Shown here: positions 1 to 5,280 of the stretch, in pieces
Position numbering within the stretch: the first letter of the stretch is position 1
Layout: the number at the start of each line of letters is the position of its first letter
NCBI GenBank assembly: GCA_900550175.1
Contig: URQX01000108.1
Coordinates: forward strand, 1-5,280
Source of the DNA: an uncultured Veillonella sp.
Lineage (GTDB): Bacteria > Bacillota > Negativicutes > Veillonellales > Veillonellaceae
Length of the DNA stretch: 5,280 nucleotides
Reading direction: 5' to 3'
Position numbers and translations under genes: made by a program
The notes under the pieces: model-generated
Told to the model about the DNA's origin: nothing
Database searches by the model: none
The model's input: the letters and a program-made list of their open reading frames with translations, nothing else

Positions 1-1004
1 ATGATGTAGGTATGACAGGCCTATTAGGCTATACATCTGGTTATCGTGCTATTGAACAATGCGATACACTCGTTATGCTTGGTACAGATTTCCCTTATCG
101 GCCTTTCTATCCAGAAAATGCGAAAGTAATTCAAGTGGATAGAGATCCTAGTGCATTAGGTCGTCGTATTCCTCTTACACAAGGTATTATTGGTACTGTA
201 AAAGATACATTAAAAGAATTATTACCTCTTGTTGGTCAACGCAGTGATACTGAGTTTATTGATACTGTACGTAAAGCGTATACTAAATTTAGAGGTGACT
301 TAGATAGCTATGCGGTAGCTGAACCAGATGGTGTGGCTATTCACCCTCAATACTTTGTAAATCGTCTTAATAAATTAGCTGCAGAAGATGCAATCTTTAC
401 TTTTGACGTAGGTACACCAGTAATTTGGACTGCACGTCATTTAAAAACAAATGGTAAACGTCGCATCTTAGGTTCTTATAATCACGGCTCTATGGCCAAT
501 GCTATGATGCATGCCATCGGTGCACAAAATGCATGTCCAAATCGTCAAGTCATCTCCCTCTCTGGTGATGGTGGTTTCACAATGATGATGGGGGAAATGT
601 TAACATTAAAACAACTTAACTTACCTGTTAAAATCTTTGTATTTAACAACGAAGAACTTAGCTTTATCGCCATGGAAATGAAAGCCTCTGGCTACCTGGA
701 CTATGCTACGGACTTTGTAAATCCAGACTTCGGTAAACTTGCAGAAGCGGCTGGTATTAAAGGTGTAAGCATTCAAAATTCTAGTGAAGTAGACGAAAAA
801 ATTATGGAAGCTCTTAACCATAATGGTCCTGTTATCGTCAATGTTCACGTAGATAAACAAGAACTTGCTATGCCTCCAAAAATTGCTTATCAACAAGCGA
901 AAGGATTCAGTAAATACTTGATCAATGCAATCCTTGATGGCCGCGGTACAGAACTAAAAGAAATGGCCAAAACAAACTGGATGAAGTATAAATCCTTATA
1001 CTAA
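1..1004 (+). CDS. poxB: Pyruvate oxidase / quinone-dependent pyruvate dehydrogenase (PoxB-type), 5'-truncated
   Basis: This thiamine-diphosphate (ThDP) and FAD flavoenzyme decarboxylates pyruvate to acetate and CO2, passing electrons to membrane quinone. The frame is open from the left edge (first full codon at 3-5, Asp), so the ATG at 12 is internal; it falls in the motif DVGMTG, which aligns near residue 245-250 of E. coli PoxB (572 aa). Missing are the pyrimidine-binding domain and part of the FAD domain. Numbering from that Met, the central-domain remainder covers about 1-100 and the ThDP pyrophosphate domain about 110-290. The ThDP/Mg motif runs from GDGG (185-188) to NN (212-213). F218 and E222 match the active-site Phe and Glu of pyruvate oxidases. 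The tail (about 300-325, ending in AKTNW) resembles the lipid-binding C-terminal helix of E. coli PoxB, favouring the quinone-linked type over the peroxide-forming SpxB type. It runs about six residues past the E. coli end. The family call is very secure; the electron acceptor is inferred. Confidence 0.95.
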   Translation, partial: DVGMTGLLGYTSGYRAIEQCDTLVMLGTDFPYRPFYPENAKVIQVDRDPSALGRRIPLTQGIIGTVKDTLKELLPLVGQRSDTEFIDTVRKAYTKFRGDLDSYAVAEPDGVAIHPQYFVNRLNKLAAEDAIFTFDVGTPVIWTARHLKTNGKRRILGSYNHGSMANAMMHAIGAQNACPNRQVISLSGDGGFTMMMGEMLTLKQLNLPVKIFVFNNEELSFIAMEMKASGYLDYATDFVNPDFGKLAEAAGIKGVSIQNSSEVDEKIMEALNHNGPVIVNVHVDKQELAMPPKIAYQQAKGFSKYLINAILDGRGTELKEMAKTNWMKYKSLY

Positions 1005-1008
1005 AAAT

Positions 1009-1060
1009 CTGCCAAATTTATAAAACCTGCCAAACTAAATAAACTGCAAAACTTTCAAAA
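1009..1060. repeat. Imperfect tandem repeat, three units of 17-18 bp
   Basis: Between the poxB stop and the terminator, three units start with CTGCCAAA (1009), CTGCCAAA (1027) and CTGCAAAA (1044). Each continues into an AT-rich tail with partial identity to the others. The last unit runs into the A-tract at the base of the terminator. It may be a decayed short duplication or chance in AT-rich 3' UTR sequence; no function can be assigned. Confidence 0.35.
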
Positions 1061-1091
1061 AGGGGTGTCATCATTTGATGACACCTCTTTT
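1058..1091. terminator. Bidirectional rho-independent terminator between convergent genes
   Basis: Arms 1058-1072 and 1077-1091 pair over 15 bp with one G-U wobble (1063/1086) around a 4-base loop. The GC-containing core is 1062-1072/1077-1087, flanked by A-runs on the left and T-runs on the right. The + transcript therefore ends in UUUU (1088-1091) and the - transcript in UUUUU (1061-1057). It lies 54 bases after the poxB stop and directly abuts the stop codon of the small - strand gene, so it can serve both. Confidence 0.88.
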
Positions 1092-1401
1092 ATCTATAGT
1101 ATTCGTCCTCGTAATCGTCTTTATACCGTATTGCATCTACCTCCGATGGAGATAGTCTATTCCCCTCTTCATCGACATATTCTCGGAATTCGTTAAAGTA
1201 TACACCTGGAATATCTGATTCTTCTAATTCAGGTATATCCTCTGGCTCAATATCCCAAAATTCAATCTCTACAGGTTGATTTTGTCGTTCCTTAGTAATA
1301 TTAAATCCACTTCTATTATCTTCTGATTTCATTTTCGGTTCTTTAGTAATATCACTATCGGATGAATTAATTCCTAGAAATTTCAATAAACCATTTATCA
1401 T
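1090..1401 (-). CDS. Small highly acidic protein of unknown function, 103 aa
   Basis: I do not recognise this protein. It has 28 Asp/Glu against 12 Lys/Arg in 103 residues, no cysteine, and no membrane segment beyond a short hydrophobic start (MINGLLKFLGI), which could form a small amphipathic helix. The middle (about 43-70) is rich in Glu, Pro and Ile. The end (about 72-103) is rich in Tyr, Asp and Glu, with a YVDEEGNRLSPSE segment followed by an acidic, tyrosine-rich tail. A soluble cytoplasmic protein, partly disordered or binding a basic partner, would fit, but that is inference. It is probably real: the ATG at 1401 has a good Shine-Dalgarno sequence at the right distance, the gene ends exactly at a terminator, and another terminator separates it from polC upstream. 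No overlapping frame on either strand competes with it. Confidence 0.75.
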   Translation of the reverse strand: MINGLLKFLGINSSDSDITKEPKMKSEDNRSGFNITKERQNQPVEIEFWDIEPEDIPELEESDIPGVYFNEFREYVDEEGNRLSPSEVDAIRYKDDYEDEYYR

Positions 1402-1410
1402 TACACAACA

Positions 1411-1417
1411 CTCCCTT
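1411..1417 (-). promoter_or_regulatory. Ribosome binding site of the small acidic gene
   Basis: Read on the - strand, AAGGGAG lies nine bases before the ATG at 1399-1401. It is a near-consensus Shine-Dalgarno sequence and fixes this ATG as the start; the next in-frame Met (residue 23) would leave the site unused. Confidence 0.75.
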
Positions 1418-1434
1418 GCAACAATGATATATTA

Positions 1435-1445
1435 ATTGTATTGTA
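1435..1445 (-). promoter_or_regulatory. Possible -10 region of a promoter for the small acidic gene
   Basis: On the - strand this AT-rich stretch reads TACAATACAAT, two overlapping -10-like hexamers (TACAAT, five of six consensus bases). It lies between the polC terminator and the Shine-Dalgarno sequence of the small gene. No convincing -35 hexamer sits 16-18 bases upstream. The promoter is proposed mainly because the upstream terminator should stop polC transcripts before the small gene. Confidence 0.3.
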
Positions 1446-1456
1446 ACAAAATATAT

Positions 1457-1495
1457 AAAAATAAGCACTATATCCCATTTTGGATATAGTGCTTA
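1457..1495 (-). terminator. Rho-independent terminator of polC
   Basis: Arms 1462-1475 and 1482-1495 form a perfect 14-bp stem with a 6-base loop. On the - strand it is followed directly by five T residues (1461-1457) and further T-rich sequence. It begins about 30 bases after the polC stop codon. On the + strand the stem is followed only by a weak T-poor stretch, so it is called for the - strand. Confidence 0.85.
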
Positions 1496-1525
1496 CTATG
1501 TATTTTAGCCTAATCTTGTATTTTA

Positions 1526-4500
1526 TTAAGCCCCAAAGAGTGACATTTGTTCGTCTTCAGGTAGTTCACCACAGCATTTGAGTTCTTTCATAAGATCAAT
1601 GATGGTGTTAGATACCTTACAACGACGTTGCAAGTCTTTTAGAGATGTAAACGGCCGTTCTTCTCGTTCAGCAACGATAGCATCAGCTACAGTTTCACCT
1701 AAGGAATCAATAGCTAAGAATGGCGGCAATAATGCACCATCTTTAATGCTAAAGCGTCTAGCTTCGGAGTGCTGGATATCTACATTGATAAAACGATAGC
1801 CCCGTTGGTACATTTCCATAGATACTTCTAAAGCGCTCATAAGGTCCTTATCTTTAGGACTGGCAGCGCGATCAAGAGCCTTAATACGATTGAACTCAGT
1901 CATTTGCGTTTTAAGGTCACCCGTCATAATACGCAAGTCAAATGCCTTCGCTCGAATGGAGAAATATGCTGCATAGAATGCCAATGGATGGTATACCTTA
2001 AACCAAGCAATGCGGAAGGCCATCATTACATAGGCTACCGCATGGGCCCGAGGGAATAGATAGGAAATTTTCTTACAAGATTCAATAAACCATTCAGGAA
2101 TATTATTTTCTCGCATTTCTGCTTCAAATTCCGTCGTGGCTTGACCTTGTTTATTCCGTTTTTCAATGCCCTTCCCTTTACGTACGTTTTCCATTACGAA
2201 GAAACTATGCTTTCTATCCATACCGCGATGAATCAAGAAGTTCATTACGTCATCACGGGTAGAAATAGCTTCATTCAATTTACAAGTACCATTTTTAATG
2301 AGATCTTGAGCATTGTCGAGCCATACGTTTGTACCATGAGAGAATCCAGAAATACGAACCAAGTCAGAGAATGTTTGAGGACGAGAATCTTCAAGCATGC
2401 CCCGTACGAACTTCGTACCACATTCTGGAACAGCCAAGCTGGCTACTTGGTCACCTTGTAATTGCTCAGGTGTTAACCCAATCCCCTCTGTAGAAGAGAA
2501 TAAGCTCAACGTCTTTGGATCATCAAATGGAATTGTCTTAGCATCAATACCCGTCAAATCCTCTAGCATACGAATGATGGTCGGATCATCATGGCCCAGA
2601 ATATCAAGCTTAGTCATACGACCTTCGATAGAGTGATAGTCAAAGTGTGTCGTTAATACGCCACTTTCCTTCTTATTCGCAGGATGCTGTATAGGTGTAA
2701 AGTGATGCACATCCATGTCACGCGGACATACCATAATACCACCTGGATGTTGACCAGTAGTATTTTTTACATTCGTAAAGCCTTTTGCTAAGTGTTCAAA
2801 GAAACCACTACGAGCTTGAATATCTCTTATTTCAGCGTATTTTTTAACATAACCAAAGGCTGTTTTATCAGCGATGGTACCGATGGTACCGGCTTTAAAT
2901 ACATTGTCACGACCAAACAGCTCTTCCGTATATTTGTGAGCTTTTGCTTGGTAATCACCGGAGAAGTTAAGGTCAATATCTGGAACCTTATCACCTTCGA
3001 AACCAAGGAAGATAGCAAACGGAATATCATGGCCATTCGTTTGTAGCGGATGACCACATTCAGGACAGTCTTTACGAGGTAAGTCAAAGCCACCTGCATA
3101 TTCACCCTTTTCAAAAAATTCGGAATATTTACAGTTTGGACATACATAATGTGGCGGTAATGGATTTACCTCTGTAATCTCAGACATGGTAGCTGCAAAA
3201 GAAGAACCTACAGAACCACGTGAACCTACGAGATACCCATCATCAAGAGATTTTTTTACCAGTTTATGTGCAATGTAATACAATACACCATAACCATTGG
3301 AGATAATACAATCCAATTCATAGTCTAAACGTTCTTGTACAACACGTGGCAATGGATCACCATAAATAGCCTTCGCATTTCTATAGCACATTTCTGTGAA
3401 AGCTTCATCGGCACCTTCAATCTTTGGAGAATATGTACCGTCTGGAACTGGTTTAATATCTTCTATGCTATCATTAATAGCGCGAGTATTAGTAACTACT
3501 ACTTCATAGGCCTTTTCTTCACTTAAATACGGGAAAGACGCCAACATTTCATCTGTAGTACGTAAGTGCAAATCTGGTTGTTCATCCGCATCTGGATAAC
3601 CACATGCCGTTAACATGATTTCACGGTAAATCTTTTCTTCTGGTGTTAAATAATGAACGTCACAAGTAGCACATACTGGTTTATTTAAAGCTTCCCCTAA
3701 TTCGATAACTGTTTTATTCATATCGATAAGAGCTTGCTCATCTGGCATAAGGCCTTTACGAACCAAGAACATATTGTTCGTATGTGGTTGAATTTCAAGA
3801 TAGTCGTAGAAAGAGGCTACCTCTAGTAATTCTTCCTTTGTAGCACCACAGACGATGGACTGCATAAGTTCCCCGGCTTCACAAGCAGAACCGATGATGA
3901 TACCTTCACGATGTTCTTCAATAACAGAACGTGGTAAACGAGGGCGAACCTTATAATGTTCTAAGTGAGATATAGAAATCATCTTATAGAGATTTCGTAA
4001 ACCTACCATATTTTTTGCTAACAAGATAATATGGTAACGTTTATCTTTTTCTTTTTTCTTCTTCTTATCTACTACAGGCTCTTCATCACGAGCAACAATT
4101 TCATCATCAATGAGATAACCTTCTACACCGTAGATAACCTTAACGCCCAACTCTTTACCAAGAGCTTGAGCTTCTGGAAAGGCTTGTACAACGCCGTGAT
4201 CTGTAATAGCTACCGCAGGATGACCCCATTTTTTTACTGTTTTAAATAGGTCTTTAACAGATACAAGGGCATCCTTATCACTCATCTTAGTATGTAAATG
4301 AAGCTCTACGCGGGAGTCTGGACGGTTTTCAGTACGTTCAACACTAGTAGTTTCCATAGCCTCGATACTGCGAATTGATAGAATATAATCCTTATCAAAA
4401 CGATCATCAAAGCTGACGCTACCTTGTACGCGTACACGTTGTAAACCTTTTAATTGTTTAAGTAGCGCATCCCCTTCTTCAGGGCTATTAGTAAACTTGA

Positions 4501-5280
4501 TGAATTTGATACTATTCGTATCATCTACAATGCTACCGTTAACGATACTTTTACCAGTCTTAGTATCACGTTTATCTAGACCTACAAATACACCTTCAAA
4601 GATGACGCTTGGCGTATCCAAAGTACCCATGATCTTAGAGGTAACTCCCTCAATTTTAGGCCCTAAAATCATACCTTCGTCAGTAGGCATATCCTTCGGT
4701 GCACGACGAGGATATTTGCTATCCCCTTCACTACCTTTTCCAGTAGATTTTATAGTACTTTTAGGTGCAAAACCTTTGCTTGCTTTAGGTGTACTGCTCA
4801 CAGATGCGACAGTATCACTACCACTAGATGCGGCAGCCGTTTGATTAGAACGAGCCACAACAACTGGACTATTATTGAAATAGCCTAACTCAACAGCCTC
4901 TACAAATGGAGCAAAATCATCTTCGTCAACATCATCATATTCATCTTGTTGATCATATCCCGCAAAGGACTTGCCTCTAGGGGCTTGATTTTTAGCCTCT
5001 TCAGCTTCACGTTGCGCCTCAGCAGCTTCAATCCATTCACCAGCGCCGCAACCACCACCATAATAATAGGTATCTAAACCTTCCCCAGTTTCAGTATCTA
5101 CCTTCCAGGCGAAGCAACAAGCAGTATCGGTATTAGTAGGAATATTATCAAAAGAGATATTTTTTTCCTTATACCATGCAGACAATCTTTCACGCAAACT
5201 AAGTAATGTGGAAAATGCAGAGTCCGCAGCTTGTATCGTCACATGTTGGCTATGACAGTTTACATAGAAGGATGATTTCT
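1526..5280 (-). CDS. polC: DNA polymerase III alpha subunit, PolC type, lacking the embedded DEDD exonuclease; N-terminus outside the window
   Basis: PolC is the replicative DNA polymerase of low-GC Gram-positives, held on DNA by the beta clamp. Numbering from the internal GTG at 5242 (1238 residues), the order is: remnant N-terminal domain (1-88); acidic then Ser/Thr/Lys-rich linker (89-190); OB fold (about 213-296); PHP first half (310-380, HLHT at 315-318); PHP second half (402-540, CDVH at 527-530); palm/fingers; C-terminal HhH region. The zinc site is C701, C704, C726, C729. Catalytic Asp are D755 and D757 (PDIDLNFSG) and D880 (KLDILGHDD). The clamp-binding motif QMSLF (1232-1236) sits at the extreme C-terminus, as in Bacillus. 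The frame is open to the right edge, with no start codon or Shine-Dalgarno sequence near the GTG, so the gene begins outside. Bacillus PolC is about 1437 aa and has an exonuclease of about 170-190 residues between the PHP halves; here residues 381-401 replace it. The family is certain; proofreading ability is open. Confidence 0.97.
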   Translation of the reverse strand, partial: KSSFYVNCHSQHVTIQAADSAFSTLLSLRERLSAWYKEKNISFDNIPTNTDTACCFAWKVDTETGEGLDTYYYGGGCGAGEWIEAAEAQREAEEAKNQAPRGKSFAGYDQQDEYDDVDEDDFAPFVEAVELGYFNNSPVVVARSNQTAAASSGSDTVASVSSTPKASKGFAPKSTIKSTGKGSEGDSKYPRRAPKDMPTDEGMILGPKIEGVTSKIMGTLDTPSVIFEGVFVGLDKRDTKTGKSIVNGSIVDDTNSIKFIKFTNSPEEGDALLKQLKGLQRVRVQGSVSFDDRFDKDYILSIRSIEAMETTSVERTENRPDSRVELHLHTKMSDKDALVSVKDLFKTVKKWGHPAVAITDHGVVQAFPEAQALGKELGVKVIYGVEGYLIDDEIVARDEEPVVDKKKKKEKDKRYHIILLAKNMVGLRNLYKMISISHLEHYKVRPRLPRSVIEEHREGIIIGSACEAGELMQSIVCGATKEELLEVASFYDYLEIQPHTNNMFLVRKGLMPDEQALIDMNKTVIELGEALNKPVCATCDVHYLTPEEKIYREIMLTACGYPDADEQPDLHLRTTDEMLASFPYLSEEKAYEVVVTNTRAINDSIEDIKPVPDGTYSPKIEGADEAFTEMCYRNAKAIYGDPLPRVVQERLDYELDCIISNGYGVLYYIAHKLVKKSLDDGYLVGSRGSVGSSFAATMSEITEVNPLPPHYVCPNCKYSEFFEKGEYAGGFDLPRKDCPECGHPLQTNGHDIPFAIFLGFEGDKVPDIDLNFSGDYQAKAHKYTEELFGRDNVFKAGTIGTIADKTAFGYVKKYAEIRDIQARSGFFEHLAKGFTNVKNTTGQHPGGIMVCPRDMDVHHFTPIQHPANKKESGVLTTHFDYHSIEGRMTKLDILGHDDPTIIRMLEDLTGIDAKTIPFDDPKTLSLFSSTEGIGLTPEQLQGDQVASLAVPECGTKFVRGMLEDSRPQTFSDLVRISGFSHGTNVWLDNAQDLIKNGTCKLNEAISTRDDVMNFLIHRGMDRKHSFFVMENVRKGKGIEKRNKQGQATTEFEAEMRENNIPEWFIESCKKISYLFPRAHAVAYVMMAFRIAWFKVYHPLAFYAAYFSIRAKAFDLRIMTGDLKTQMTEFNRIKALDRAASPKDKDLMSALEVSMEMYQRGYRFINVDIQHSEARRFSIKDGALLPPFLAIDSLGETVADAIVAEREERPFTSLKDLQRRCKVSNTIIDLMKELKCCGELPEDEQMSLFGA
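4040..4102 (-). other. Short Lys-rich junction in PolC at the usual exonuclease insertion site
   Basis: PolC residues 381-401 lie between the conserved PHP segments ending VEGYLIDD and beginning RYHIILLAKN. In Bacillus PolC the corresponding segments (ending in IVDD and beginning FHVTLLAQN) are separated by the DEDD exonuclease domain. Here the gap contains two Glu, a Pro, and then a run of five Lys followed by alternating Glu, Lys and Asp. The reading frame is intact through it and both flanks align well, so this is a clean domain absence rather than a frameshift. Confidence 0.85.

Noticed and set aside
12..14. ATG at 12 as the start of the left-hand gene
   Set aside because: The Met is inside the conserved PoxB motif DVGMTG and the frame is open to the left edge, so this is an internal residue of a truncated gene.
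621..896. Open frame of 91 codons on the - strand
   Set aside because: It lies wholly antisense to the conserved ThDP domain of poxB, and its product looks like a random translation.
2876..2894. Tandem GGTACCGAT repeats
   Set aside because: They encode the conserved AGTIGTIAD motif of PolC, where Gly-Thr-Ile occurs twice, so the repetition comes from the protein.
4045..4066. A-rich run in polC mRNA as a programmed frameshift site
   Set aside because: AAAAAAG is present, but its phase (AAA AAA G) is not the A AAA AAG phase needed for -1 slippage, and no downstream stem was evident. The frame continues normally into conserved sequence.
4497..4844. Open frame of 115 codons on the + strand, and other + strand frames within 1578-4249
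   Set aside because: All lie antisense to polC, have compositions expected from the reverse complement of its codons, and match no family. They are shadow frames.
5072..5101. DTETG in PolC residues 49-53 as an Exo I motif of a displaced exonuclease
   Set aside because: It resembles DxETTG but lacks one Thr, and no Exo II or Exo III motif follows. The next 130 residues are low-complexity. A common beta-turn sequence is the simpler explanation.
5240..5242. GTG as the start codon of polC
   Set aside because: The frame stays open to the right edge, no Shine-Dalgarno sequence precedes the GTG, and family members have about 90-100 more residues before this point. The gene begins outside the window.

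Overview
The window looks like chromosome from a low-GC Bacillota, most likely a Negativicute close to Veillonella. A PolC-type replicative polymerase limits the host to Bacillota and relatives, and the DNA is AT-rich by eye. The genus is inference from overall protein character, not from any search.

Layout: the + strand opens inside a pyruvate oxidase / quinone-dependent pyruvate dehydrogenase gene (poxB), which runs from the left edge to 1004. A strong hairpin at 1058-1091 ends it and also serves the genes arriving from the other side. On the - strand, a small gene for a very acidic, unrecognised 103-residue protein occupies 1090-1401. Before it lies the terminator of the next gene (1457-1495). 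From 1526 to the right edge, also on the - strand, is polC, the alpha subunit of DNA polymerase III, with its N-terminus outside the window. No stretch over 300 bases lacks a gene.

The genes do not form one pathway. PoxB oxidises pyruvate to acetate and CO2 and passes electrons to membrane quinone, while PolC copies the chromosome. They meet at a convergent junction.

The most notable point is the architecture of PolC. Family members of the Bacillus type carry a DEDD 3'-5' proofreading exonuclease of roughly 170-190 residues inside the PHP domain. Here that insertion is absent, and the two PHP halves are joined by about 21 residues rich in lysine. All nine positions expected to bind metal in an active PHP domain appear to be present, including an Asp at a site where I recall Bacillus PolC having Asn. 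This suggests either PHP-based proofreading or a separate exonuclease acting in trans.
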